Positions 51,847-59,592 of a stretch of DNA of 64,000 nucleotides are shown in pieces. Each line of letters opens with the position of its first letter. The stretch's first letter is position 1. The notes below the pieces were generated by a model. The model did no database searches. It was not told the DNA's origin and was given only the letters and a program-made list of their open reading frames with translations. Source of the stretch: Streptomyces sp. Je 1-369. GTDB taxonomy: Bacteria; Actinomycetota; Actinomycetes; Streptomycetales; Streptomycetaceae. Made by a program: the position numbers and the translations under genes. The stretch lies in the NCBI RefSeq assembly GCF_026810505.1, contig NZ_CP101750.1, forward strand, positions 3,191,254 through 3,255,253, in the 5' to 3' direction.

Positions 51847-51948
51847 GTGCAGGAGCGACAAGCGAGGCAAGCGCGTCAAGCACGTCAAAAACGTCAAGCA
51901 CGCCAGGAACAAGGAGCCGCGACGCCCGAGGGGGGTTTAGCACCATGA
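51847..51948 (+). CDS. Candidate 33-codon upstream ORF with a TTA codon, overlapping adpA start
   Basis: GTG at 51847, with GAGGGG just before it, opens 33 codons ending at TGA 51946-51948, which overlaps the adpA ATG as ATGA. The peptide is dominated by Arg-Gln-Ala repeats (QARQARQARQKRQARQ) encoded by 9-bp DNA repeats at about 51871-51906. Codon 31 (51937-51939) is TTA, the rare leucine codon read by bldA tRNA. If translated, ribosomes would reach adpA by termination-reinitiation, and bldA would be needed in the leader as well as in adpA. Translation is not proven. Confidence 0.45.
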   Translation: MQERQARQARQARQKRQARQEQGAATPEGGLAP

Positions 51949-53174
51949 GCCACGACTCCACTGCCGCGCCGGAGGCCGCGGCTCGGAAACTCTCGGGGCG
52001 GCGCCGCCGGGAGATCGTAGCGGTGCTGCTGTTCAGCGGCGGACCCATTTTCGAGAGTTCCATACCGCTCTCCGTGTTCGGCATCGACCGGCAGGACGCG
52101 GGTGTCCCCCGCTACCGGCTGCTGGTCTGCGCCGGCGAGGAGGGCCCGCTGCGGACCACCGGCGGACTGGAGCTCACCGCACCACAGGGCCTGGAGGCGA
52201 TCGGCCGGGCCGGCACGGTCGTCGTGCCCGCCTGGCGGTCGATCACGTCGCCACCACCACCCGAGGCGCTCGACGCGCTGCGTCGCGCGCACGAGGAGGG
52301 CGCCCGCATCGTCGGGCTCTGCACGGGGGCGTTCGTGCTCGCCGCCGCCGGGCTGCTCGACGGCCGCCCGGCGACCACCCACTGGATGTACGCGCCGACG
52401 CTCGCGAAGCGTTACCCGTCCGTCCACGTGGACCCGCGCGAGCTCTTCGTCGACGACGGGGACGTCCTGACGAGTGCCGGCACCGCCGCCGGAATCGATC
52501 TCTGTCTGCACATCGTGCGCACGGACCACGGCAACGAGGCGGCGGGCGCGCTCGCCCGCAGGCTCGTGGTGCCACCGCGCAGGGCCGGCGGCCAGGAGCG
52601 CTACCTCGACAGGTCTTTACCCGAGGAGATCGGCGCCGACCCGCTCGCCGAGGTCGTCGCCTGGGCGCTGGAGCACCTCCACGAGCAGTTCGACGTGGAG
52701 ACGCTGGCCGCGCGCGCGTACATGAGCAGGCGGACCTTCGACCGCAGGTTCCGCTCGCTCACGGGCAGCGCGCCGCTTCAGTGGCTGATCACCCAGCGGG
52801 TGCTCCAGGCGCAGCGGCTCCTGGAGACCTCCGACTACTCGGTGGACGAGGTCGCGGGCCGCTGCGGCTTCCGCTCGCCGGTGGCGCTGCGCGGGCACTT
52901 CCGACGCCAGCTGGGTTCGTCCCCCGCTGCCTACCGGGCCGCCTACCGCGCCCGCAGGCCGCAGGGCGAGCGGGCGCTGGAGTCCGTGCCCGCGACGGCG
53001 CAGGCCATGCCCACCCTGGTGGAGACGGGTCCGGTGCCGTCCCAGTCACGGCGTACGGCTGCCGCGAGCGCGCTCGGCCCCTCGACCTCGGTGCCGACCG
53101 ATCCCGGCAAGCCGAACTCGGACATGTACGCACCAGGACGTGCTCCTCTGCCCGGCCAGAGGAGCGCGCCGTAG
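51945..53174 (+). CDS. adpA: Central developmental regulator AdpA (AraC family, DJ-1-like domain)
   Basis: 409-residue AdpA, the pleiotropic activator of Streptomyces morphological differentiation and secondary metabolism. Residues ~18-195 form the ThiJ/PfpI/DJ-1-like dimerisation domain ([45 protein letters not shown]). Residues ~235-335 form the AraC-type double HTH ([73 protein letters not shown]). The linker carries a TTA codon at position 225, making translation bldA-dependent. The Ser/Pro/Ala-rich C-terminal ~75 residues are variable. ATG follows GAGGGGGG. The orn promoter overlaps its stop. Confidence 0.97.
   Translation: MSHDSTAAPEAAARKLSGRRRREIVAVLLFSGGPIFESSIPLSVFGIDRQDAGVPRYRLLVCAGEEGPLRTTGGLELTAPQGLEAIGRAGTVVVPAWRSITSPPPPEALDALRRAHEEGARIVGLCTGAFVLAAAGLLDGRPATTHWMYAPTLAKRYPSVHVDPRELFVDDGDVLTSAGTAAGIDLCLHIVRTDHGNEAAGALARRLVVPPRRAGGQERYLDRSLPEEIGADPLAEVVAWALEHLHEQFDVETLAARAYMSRRTFDRRFRSLTGSAPLQWLITQRVLQAQRLLETSDYSVDEVAGRCGFRSPVALRGHFRRQLGSSPAAYRAAYRARRPQGERALESVPATAQAMPTLVETGPVPSQSRRTAAASALGPSTSVPTDPGKPNSDMYAPGRAPLPGQRSAP
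52617..52619 (+). promoter_or_regulatory. adpA: TTA codon (bldA checkpoint) in adpA
   Basis: Codon 225 of adpA is TTA, within Ser-Leu-Pro of the linker between the DJ-1-like and DNA-binding domains. This is the known position of the bldA-dependent codon in Streptomyces adpA genes. Confidence 0.95.
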
Positions 53175-53184
53175 GGTAAGACGC
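53172..53184 (+). promoter_or_regulatory. orn: Leaderless promoter -10 box of orn overlapping adpA stop codon
   Basis: TAGGGT at 53172-53177 starts with the adpA stop codon TAG and is followed by exactly 7 nt before the orn ATG. A transcript starting here would have no 5' leader. In other Streptomyces the gene after adpA is reported to have its own promoter. Confidence 0.65.
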
Positions 53185-53787
53185 ATGAACGATCGCATGG
53201 TGTGGATCGACTGCGAGATGACCGGGCTCTCGTTGACGGACGACGCACTTATCGAGGTGGCCGCACTGGTCACCGACTCGGAACTGAACGTGCTCGGCGA
53301 AGGTGTGGACATCGTGATCCGCCCGCCGGACGCGGCGCTGGAGACCATGCCCGAGGTGGTGCGCACCATGCACACCGCCTCGGGGCTCCTCGACGAGCTG
53401 GCCGGCGGCACCACGCCGGCCGACGCCGAGGAGCAGGTCCTGGCGTATGTACGTGAGCACGTCAAGGAGCCGCGGAAGGCCCCGCTGTGCGGAAACTCCG
53501 TCGGCACCGACCGCGGCTTCCTCGCGCGGGACATGCGGACGCTGGAGGAGTACCTCCACTACCGCATCGTCGACGTCTCCTCCATCAAGGAGCTGGCCCG
53601 GCGCTGGTATCCGCGGGCGTACTTCAACAGCCCGGACAAGAACGGCAACCACCGCGCGCTCGCCGACATCCGTGAGTCCATCGCGGAGCTCCGGTACTAC
53701 CGCGAGGCGGTCTTCGTCCCGCAGCCGGGACCGGACTCGGAGACGGCGCGGACGATCGCGGCCAAGCACGTCCTGCCTGCGGAATAG
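53185..53787 (+). CDS. orn: Oligoribonuclease
   Basis: 200-residue DEDDh 3'-5' exonuclease that degrades short RNA and pGpG, important for growth and differentiation. Motifs: Exo [14 protein letters not shown], Exo II region [17 protein letters not shown], and Exo [26 protein letters not shown] with the active-site His and Asp. The order adpA-orn is conserved in Streptomyces. Start is ATG at 53185 directly after the leaderless promoter box. tRNA-His lies downstream on the same strand. Confidence 0.95.
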   Translation: MNDRMVWIDCEMTGLSLTDDALIEVAALVTDSELNVLGEGVDIVIRPPDAALETMPEVVRTMHTASGLLDELAGGTTPADAEEQVLAYVREHVKEPRKAPLCGNSVGTDRGFLARDMRTLEEYLHYRIVDVSSIKELARRWYPRAYFNSPDKNGNHRALADIRESIAELRYYREAVFVPQPGPDSETARTIAAKHVLPAE

Positions 53788-53897
53788 CCCAGGCGGGAGC
53801 CCTGTGTACGGGGTCGGGAAAACGTGTGCGCGAGCACCCCTCCAGACCCTGTACACTTTTTCTCGGCCGGTCGGAAGAACGACAAAAGACCGGGCAT

Positions 53898-53971
53898 GGT
53901 GGGTGTAGCTCAGTTGGTAGAGCACCTGGTTGTGGTCCAGGTGGCCGCGGGTTCAAGTCCCGTCACTCACC
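53898..53971 (+). tRNA. tRNA-His (anticodon GTG)
   Basis: Full cloverleaf: acceptor GTGGGTG/CACTCAC with one G-T pair, D arm GCTC-AGTTGGTA-GAGC, anticodon stem CCTGG/CCAGG with loop TTGTGGT (anticodon 53932-53934), T arm GCGGG-TTCAAGT-CCCGT. An extra G at -1 opposite discriminator C is the histidine identity pair. CCA is not encoded. Confidence 0.97.
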
Positions 53972-53981
53972 CTGATTGATC

Positions 53982-54013
53982 AAGGCCCGGCCTGCGAAAG
54001 CAGGCCGGGCCTT
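53982..54013 (+). terminator. Strong terminator after tRNA-His
   Basis: AAGGCCCGGCCTGC (53982-53995), GAAA tetraloop, GCAGGCCGGGCCTT (54000-54013): a perfect 14-bp stem. Confidence 0.92.
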
Positions 54014-54155
54014 CGTCATGCCCGAGACCGGCCCGCTCCCCTGCCGGGCGCGGACGCTTCCCTGATCGTGACATCACGAAACAGCCACGCCCCCCTCACA
54101 TGCCCCACACATCGGCGCATGATGCGCTGAGAACGCACAACCGCAGGGGGGACCC

Positions 54156-54833
54156 ATGAGTAACACCATGCCGCCACCGCCGCCCATGTATCCGCCGCAG
54201 CCCCCTCCCCCGAGGCGGGGGCCCAGTAACGCGGTCGTCATCGGTTCGGCCGCCGCGGTCATCGCGGCCGTCGTCGCGACGGGCATCGTCGTCGTCAACA
54301 GCGGTGACGACGACAAGAAGCCGGAGAAGACCGCCGGTGCCGCCGCCTCCGCGCCGGCCGACGACGTGGTCGCGGACGAGGAGGAGCCGGTCGACGAGCC
54401 CGAGCCGGAGTCCGACCCGCAGAGCGCCGAAGGGGAGGTGTCCGGGCTCAACGACACCGTGGAGTACGGGAACGACGTCCAGCTGGGCCTGTCCAAGTTC
54501 GCCCGGGGCACGTCCGGCTCGTACGGATCGCCGGAGAACACCCCGTACCTCAAGTTCGGCGTCGAGGTGAAGAACAACGGCAAGTCGACCGTCGACACGT
54601 CGATGTTCACCGTCAGCTGCTCGTACGGCAAGGCCGGCAAGTCCAGCGAATCGATCTTCGACTCGGAACAGGGGCTGAACGGCGGGCCCGACACGAAGCT
54701 GCTCGCGGGGCGGTCCATCACGGTGACGTGGGCGTGCGCGCTGCCGAAGGCCGAGAAGACGATCCAGATCGAGGTCTCGCCGGACATGGACATGGAGACG
54801 GAGCCCGCCATCTTCACGGGCGACGTGAAGTAG
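54156..54833 (+). CDS. Membrane-anchored secreted protein, DUF4352/immunoglobulin-like
   Basis: 225-residue protein. A proline-rich cytoplasmic tail (PPPPPMYPPQPPPPRRGP) leads to one membrane helix (AVVIGSAAAVIAAVVATGIVVV). An acidic linker (DDDKKPEKTAGAAASAPADDVVADEEEPVDEPEPESDPQ) follows, then an extracytoplasmic strand-rich domain, residues ~100-225 (VQLGLSKFARGTSGSYGSPENTPYLKFGVEVKNNGKSTVDTSMFTVSCSYG...WACALPKAEKTIQIEVSPD), resembling DUF4352-type folds. One Cys pair could bond. No function is known. The ATG has CAGGGGGGACCC before it. Confidence 0.8.
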   Translation: MSNTMPPPPPMYPPQPPPPRRGPSNAVVIGSAAAVIAAVVATGIVVVNSGDDDKKPEKTAGAAASAPADDVVADEEEPVDEPEPESDPQSAEGEVSGLNDTVEYGNDVQLGLSKFARGTSGSYGSPENTPYLKFGVEVKNNGKSTVDTSMFTVSCSYGKAGKSSESIFDSEQGLNGGPDTKLLAGRSITVTWACALPKAEKTIQIEVSPDMDMETEPAIFTGDVK

Positions 54834-54853
54834 CGGGGGAGGTCAGCGGGCCG

Positions 54854-55150
54854 TCAGCCGGTGTCGGGCGCGCGGCACCAGGCGCCGACACGGCTGTCCG
54901 TCCAGCGGGCGCGGGGGTGCGTGCAGTCCGGGCCTACGGGATGCCGGTCCAGGTAGACGTGGTGCGCCCGCACCGTTCCCATGTGCCCTTCGCACACGAA
55001 GGACGTTCTGATCTCGTCCGGGCCCTCGTGTTCCCACGCGATGTGCCACGCGCCCGGCGCCGCGCACCGGACGGCGGTGCCGTCCGGGTGGTGGTCGACG
55101 ACACCGCAGCCGTCGCCGTCGCCCGGACCGCCGTACTCGGGAAAGTTCAT
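54854..55150 (-). CDS. Small Cys/His-rich protein of unknown function
   Basis: 98-residue soluble protein rich in Cys, His, Trp and acidic residues (DGDGCGVVDHHPDGTAVRCAAPGAWHIAWEHEGPDEIRTSFVCEGHMGTVRAHHVYLDRHPVGPDC). The Cys and His spacings (C-x14-C ... C-x2-H) could bind zinc. No signal peptide is seen. ATG at 55150 is preferred with GAGG ~9 nt upstream; longer in-frame starts cross the promoter of the divergent coiled-coil gene. A conserved-looking but unrecognised family. Confidence 0.65.
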   Translation of the reverse strand: MNFPEYGGPGDGDGCGVVDHHPDGTAVRCAAPGAWHIAWEHEGPDEIRTSFVCEGHMGTVRAHHVYLDRHPVGPDCTHPRARWTDSRVGAWCRAPDTG

Positions 55151-55226
55151 GTGCCAGGTTCCTCGGCCGTGGGTGCGGGGGCCGTATCGCGCGCTCGGGA
55201 GGCGGCAGACGGAGCATACTGCCGTC

Positions 55227-55886
55227 ATGGGAACCGATCCGCAGAGCAGCCCCTCGGCCCGGGACGACCGCGAGCGCCGGGAAGCGGCCGACGCCCGGGA
55301 CCGGCTGGCCGACGCGCGCGAGCGCACGGCCGACGAGCGGGAGCGGAGCGCGGACGAACGCGAGGAGACCGCCGACCGGCGGGAAGAGGACGCGGACGAC
55401 CGGGAGCGCCATGTCGCGGACTGGGAGACGGAGGTCGACGACAGGGAGCGTGCCGTGGGCGCGACTTCCCCCAGCCGGCGGGAGCGCTCGTACGAACAGA
55501 TCGACCGGTCCCACAAGCTGCTGACGGCGAGCCAGGCGCGGCTCGACCGCAGTGAGGCGGCGCTCCGGCGCACGGACGCCGGTGACGCGCGGGAGCAGGG
55601 CGCCGTCGACCGGGAGGCAGCCGCCTCCGGCCATCAGCGGGCCACCGGCGGCTCCGCGAAGCGGGCCGACCTGGAGGCGCGGGTGCACCGCATGCAGGAG
55701 CAGTCCGCGACGGCTCTCGACGCCCTGGCCGACGCACAGGACAGCCTGGCCCATGACCACGGTGAGCACGGCCGGGCGCGGCGGGCCACCGAGCACCGGC
55801 GCCATGCCCAGCTGGCCCGCGAGATGGCGCAGACCCTGCGCGCGAGCGCTGTGACCGAAGACGGGCAGGACGGAGCCGCGGGGTAG
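55227..55886 (+). CDS. Charged coiled-coil protein with heptad repeats
   Basis: 219-residue, highly charged helical protein. Residues ~15-80 are eight or more consecutive 7-residue units of the pattern Asp-x-Arg-Glu/Asp-Arg-x-Ala (DARDRLA, DARERTA, DERERSA, DEREETA, DRREEDA, DDRERHV, ADWETEV, DDRERAV). This predicts a long coiled coil or single alpha-helix with i/i+4 salt bridges. A second helical part follows (RSYEQIDRSHKLLTASQARLDRSEAALRR; MQEQSATALDALADAQDSLAHDHGEHGRARRATEHRRHAQLAREMAQTLRAS). No enzymatic motif. CATACT 6 nt before the ATG suggests leaderless transcription. Could be structural or a signalling scaffold; unknown. Confidence 0.78.
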   Translation: MGTDPQSSPSARDDRERREAADARDRLADARERTADERERSADEREETADRREEDADDRERHVADWETEVDDRERAVGATSPSRRERSYEQIDRSHKLLTASQARLDRSEAALRRTDAGDAREQGAVDREAAASGHQRATGGSAKRADLEARVHRMQEQSATALDALADAQDSLAHDHGEHGRARRATEHRRHAQLAREMAQTLRASAVTEDGQDGAAG

Positions 55887-55900
55887 GACGGAGCCGCGGT

Positions 55901-56956
55901 TCAGGAAGAGGCCCGCTCCACCAGCTGCGTCGGGAGCACCAGCTGGCGCCGCTCCAGGCGCCGGGCGGCGGCGGGGCGGCTGTCCGCGATCTCGGCGAGG
56001 AGAAGGTCGATCATCGCGCGTCCCATCTCCTCGATGGGCTGGCGCACGCTCGTCAGCGGCGGGTCCATGTGGCGGGCGATCGCCGAGTCGTCGAAGCCGA
56101 CGAGCGCCACGTCGTCGGGTATACGGCGTCCCGCCTCGCGCAGCGCCTGACGGGCACCGGCCGCCATCACGTCGGAGCCCGCGAACACCGCGTCGATGCC
56201 GGGGCGGGCGGCGAGCAGCTCCCGCATCGCCCGGTGGCCGCCCTCCTCGGTGAAGTCGCCCGGCGCGATCAGCCGCTCGTCGACCTCGCGGCCCGCCTCC
56301 CGCAGCGCGGCGCGGTAGCCGTCCAGGCGGCGCTGCGCCCCGTACACGTCGAGGCGTCCCGTGATGGTGGCTATGGCGGTGCGGCCGCGGGCCAGGAGGT
56401 GTTCCACGGCCGAGCAGGCCCCCGCGTAGTTGTCGGAGTCGACGGAGGGCAGGGCTTCCTCGGCGGAGCGGCGGCCGCTGATGACGGCGGGGATCTCCAG
56501 CTGGGAGAGCAGGTCGGGCAGCGGGTCGTCGGCGTGGACGGAGACCAGGAGGACGCCGTCGACGCGGTGGGCGGCGAGGTACTGGGCCAGGCGCTGGCGC
56601 CTGCGGTCGTTGCCCGCGAAGATCAGCAGCAGCTGCATCTCGGTCTCGCTGAGCTCGGCGCCGACGCCGCGCAGGACGTCGGAGAAGTACGGCTCGGCGA
56701 AGAAGCGGGTCTCGGGCTCGGGGACGACCAGGGCGATGGCGTCCGTGCGGTTGGCCGCGAGAGCGCGCGCCGCGGTGTTCGGTACGTACCCGAGCTCGGC
56801 CACGGCGGCCTCGACGGCGGTCCTGGTCGCCTCGCTCACCCGCGGCGAACCGTTGATCACGCGGGAGACCGTGCCCCGGCCGACCCCCGCCCGCGCCGCC
56901 ACCTCTTCCAGAGTGGGCCGTCCGCCGCTGCGGCCGCGCGCCGCGTGAGCTGCCAT
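55901..56956 (-). CDS. cebR: LacI-family cellobiose repressor CebR
   Basis: 351-residue LacI-family regulator. HTH: RPTLEEVAARAGVGRGTVSRVINGSPRVSEATRTAVEAAVAELGYVPNTAARALAANRT. Effector domain: AIALVVPEPETRFFAEPYFSDVLRGVGAEL, GVLLVSVHADDPLPDLLSQLEIPAVISGRR, AVFAGSDVMAAGARQALREAGRRIPDDVALVGFDDSAIARHMDPPLTSVRQPIEEMGR. CebR represses cellobiose/cellotriose uptake and hydrolysis and binds TGGGAGCGCTCCCA; that sequence is present upstream of cebE and at bglC. ATG at 56956 has GGGAGG upstream; the 51-residue extension is rejected. Confidence 0.94.
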   Translation of the reverse strand: MAAHAARGRSGGRPTLEEVAARAGVGRGTVSRVINGSPRVSEATRTAVEAAVAELGYVPNTAARALAANRTDAIALVVPEPETRFFAEPYFSDVLRGVGAELSETEMQLLLIFAGNDRRRQRLAQYLAAHRVDGVLLVSVHADDPLPDLLSQLEIPAVISGRRSAEEALPSVDSDNYAGACSAVEHLLARGRTAIATITGRLDVYGAQRRLDGYRAALREAGREVDERLIAPGDFTEEGGHRAMRELLAARPGIDAVFAGSDVMAAGARQALREAGRRIPDDVALVGFDDSAIARHMDPPLTSVRQPIEEMGRAMIDLLLAEIADSRPAAARRLERRQLVLPTQLVERASS

Positions 56957-57086
56957 AGTCCCGCCTCCCGTCACACTTCCCCCGGCGAGGAATGTAACAG
57001 CCCGATCTTCACCGGGCTCCCGGGCCGATTCCACCGGCGTCCCGTAACGGCCCGATAACCGAAGACATAACTCCCTGTCCGGTCCC

Positions 57087-57144
57087 TTGACACCCCCGGC
57101 GCCAGCCACGAGTCTTCAACTCATCACTTGTGGGAGCGCTCCCA
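57087..57144 (+). promoter_or_regulatory. cebE promoter with perfect CebR box
   Basis: TTGACA (57087-57092) is a good -35; AGTCTT at 57111-57116 is a weak -10 at 18-bp spacing. The CebR box TGGGAGCGCTCCCA lies at 57131-57144 inside a 16-bp perfect palindrome, just downstream of the predicted start, so bound CebR would block elongation or clearance. Confidence 0.88.
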
Positions 57145-57259
57145 CACTACCTGACACGTACACAACCCGCACGTTCCCCGCCCGAGCCGCAGAGTGAACC
57201 AACGGGCCCAGCAGTGCAGTTGGCCGGGGGGTCGGCACGTCAGGCAACAGGAGGACGTC

Positions 57260-58582
57260 ATGCGAAGCAGCACTTTCCGCCGGTCCCGCAGGTCCCGTCG
57301 GTTCGTCGCCTGCGCGGCCACCGCCGCGCTGGCCACGAGCCTGCTCGCCGCTTGTTCGAGCGACGACGAAGGCGGCTCGGCCGGCGACGGCAAGATCACG
57401 CTCAACGTCGGCACGTTCGGCGTGCTGGGCCTGAAGCAGGCCGGTCTCTACGACGAGTACGAGAAGTCGCACCCGAACATCACGATCAAAGAGAACGTGA
57501 TCGAGCGGAACGACGCCTATTACCCGAAGCTGCTCACCCAGCTGCAGTCCGGAGCGGGCGTCAACGACGTCGCGGCCGTGGAGGTCAGCAACATCACCGA
57601 GGTCGTGCAGACGCAGGGCGCCAAGTTCGAGGACCTCGGCAAGGCCAAGGGCGTGGACAAGTCGACGTACCTCGACTGGAAGTGGGACCAGGCGACGACC
57701 GAGGACGGCAAGACGATCGGCCTCGGCGTCGACATCGGCCCGACCGCCCTCTGCTACCGCAAGGACCTCTTCGAGAAGGCCGGGCTGCCCACCGACCGCG
57801 AGAAGCTCGCGAAGGAGTGGGAGGGCGACTGGGACAAGTATGTCGCGCTCGGCAAGAAGTACATGGACAAGGCGCCCAAGGGCACCAAGTTCGTCGACTC
57901 CGCCTCCAGCGTCTACAACGCCGTCTTCGCCGGTGCCACCGAGCGGTACTACGACAAGGGCGGCAAGGAGATCTACGAGGACAGCCAGGGCCGCAAGAAC
58001 GCGTGGGACGCGGCGATGAAGGTCGCGCAGGGCGACATGTCCGCCAAGCTCAAGCAGTTCGACCCGACGTGGGACCAGGGCTTCGCCAACGCCAAGTTCG
58101 CCACGGTGGCCTGCCCCGCCTGGATGGCCGGGTACATCCAGGAGAAGGGCGGCGCGGAGGGCAAGGGCCAGTGGGACATGGCCAAGGCGCCGACGGACGG
58201 CAACTGGGGCGGCACGTTCCTCGGCGTGCCGAGCGCGGGCAAGCACAAGAAGGAGGCGACCGAGCTCGCCGTCTGGCTGACGCGGCCCGAGCAGCTCGCG
58301 AAGGTCTTCGCCAAGCAGGCGAGCTTCCCGTCGACCCCGTCGGCGTACGACACGCTGAAGCCGTCGGCGGCCACCAAGGCGTACTTCAGCGACGCGCCCA
58401 TCACGGAGATCTTCGCCGACATCGCCAAGAACACGCCCTCGGCGGTCTACGGCATCAAGGACGCCCAGATCGGCCAGTCCATCACGGACATCGGTGTGCT
58501 CCAGGTGGAGCAGCAGGGCAAGTCTCCCGAGGAGGGCTGGGACGCGGCCCAGAAGGAGATCAAGGATGTTCTGGGACAGTGA
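57260..58582 (+). CDS. cebE: Cellobiose/cellotriose ABC transporter substrate-binding lipoprotein CebE
   Basis: 440-residue family 1 sugar-binding lipoprotein. Signal with basic start (RRSRRSRR), hydrophobic core and lipobox LLAAC, Cys32 lipidated. The fold shows ITLNVGTFGVLGLKQAGLYDEYEKSHPNITIKENVIERNDAYYPKLLTQLQSGAGVNDVAAVEVSNI and the ligand-cleft aromatics WDQATTEDGKTIGLGVDIGPTALCYRKDLF. It captures cello-oligosaccharides for import through CebF/CebG and, in Streptomyces, MsiK energisation. First gene of cebEFG; GGAGGA precedes the ATG; the CebR box controls the operon. Confidence 0.95.
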   Translation: MRSSTFRRSRRSRRFVACAATAALATSLLAACSSDDEGGSAGDGKITLNVGTFGVLGLKQAGLYDEYEKSHPNITIKENVIERNDAYYPKLLTQLQSGAGVNDVAAVEVSNITEVVQTQGAKFEDLGKAKGVDKSTYLDWKWDQATTEDGKTIGLGVDIGPTALCYRKDLFEKAGLPTDREKLAKEWEGDWDKYVALGKKYMDKAPKGTKFVDSASSVYNAVFAGATERYYDKGGKEIYEDSQGRKNAWDAAMKVAQGDMSAKLKQFDPTWDQGFANAKFATVACPAWMAGYIQEKGGAEGKGQWDMAKAPTDGNWGGTFLGVPSAGKHKKEATELAVWLTRPEQLAKVFAKQASFPSTPSAYDTLKPSAATKAYFSDAPITEIFADIAKNTPSAVYGIKDAQIGQSITDIGVLQVEQQGKSPEEGWDAAQKEIKDVLGQ

Positions 58583-59592
58583 CGCACGTGTCCGAGACCG
58601 CTGAGTACGCCGAGACCGCGTCCCCCGGCGAGGGGGACGCGGCCCCGGCCGCGACCGGGAGCAAGGCCTCCCGCACGCCGTCGCCCTGGCGCAGCCGCCT
58701 GTACCGCTGGGACATCAAGGCGTCGCCGTACGTCTTCGTCGCGCCGTTCTTCCTCTTCTTCGGCGCCTTCGGCCTCTTCCCGCTCCTCTACACCGGCTGG
58801 GCCTCGCTGCACCGCCTGGAGCTCACCAACCTCGACGACAGCACCTGGCTGGGCCTGGACAACTACACCAACCTGTTGCGGAGCGAGTACTTCTGGAACG
58901 CGCTCGGCAACACCTTCACCATCGGCGTCATCTCCACCGTCCCCCAGCTGGCCATCGCGCTCGGCATCGCGCACCTGCTCAACTACAAGCTGCGCGGCTC
59001 CACCCTGTGGCGGGTCGCGATGCTCGCCCCGTACGCGACGTCCGTGGCGAGCGCCTCGCTGGTCTTCACGCTGCTGTTCGCGTGGGACGGCGGCATGGTC
59101 AACTGGCTGATCGGCTCGGTCGGCTTCGATCCCGTCAACTGGCGTGAGTCGTCGTGGGGTTCGCAGTTCGCCGTGTCGTCGATCGTCATCTGGCGGTGGA
59201 CCGGGTACAACGCGCTGATCTATCTGGCGGCGATGCAGGCCGTGCCGCACGACCTGTACGAGTCGGCGGCGCTGGACGGCGCCTCGCGCTGGCAGCAGTT
59301 CCGGCACGTGACGATCCCGATGCTGCGGCCGACGATCCTGTTCACGGTGGTCGTCTCCACGATCGGCGCGACGCAGCTCTTCGGCGAGCCGCTGCTGTTC
59401 GGCGGCACGGCCGGGTCCAAGGGCGGCGCCGACCACCAGTTCCAGACCCTGGGGCTCTACCTGTACGACCAGGGCTGGATCAACGGCCACCTGGGGCGCG
59501 CGTCGGCCGTCGCCTGGCTGATGCTCGTCATCCTGCTGCTCATCGCCGCGGTCAACATGCTGATCGCCCGACGCCTGAGGAAGGACCGATGA
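58579..59592 (+). CDS. cebF: Cellobiose ABC transporter permease CebF
   Basis: 337-residue MalF-type permease with six or more helices: SPYVFVAPFFLFFGAFGLFPLLYTGWASL, FTIGVISTVPQLAIALGIAHLLN, LWRVAMLAPYATSVASASLVFTLLFAW, SSIVIWRWTGYNALIYLAAMQAVPHDLYESAALDGASRWQQF (the EAA loop contacting the ATPase), and the final ASAVAWLMLVILLLIAAVNMLIARRL. GTG at 58579 overlaps the cebE stop as GTGA; GTG at 58588 is also possible. No ATPase gene is adjacent, as expected if the shared MsiK serves the transporter. Confidence 0.94.
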   Translation: MTHVSETAEYAETASPGEGDAAPAATGSKASRTPSPWRSRLYRWDIKASPYVFVAPFFLFFGAFGLFPLLYTGWASLHRLELTNLDDSTWLGLDNYTNLLRSEYFWNALGNTFTIGVISTVPQLAIALGIAHLLNYKLRGSTLWRVAMLAPYATSVASASLVFTLLFAWDGGMVNWLIGSVGFDPVNWRESSWGSQFAVSSIVIWRWTGYNALIYLAAMQAVPHDLYESAALDGASRWQQFRHVTIPMLRPTILFTVVVSTIGATQLFGEPLLFGGTAGSKGGADHQFQTLGLYLYDQGWINGHLGRASAVAWLMLVILLLIAAVNMLIARRLRKDR

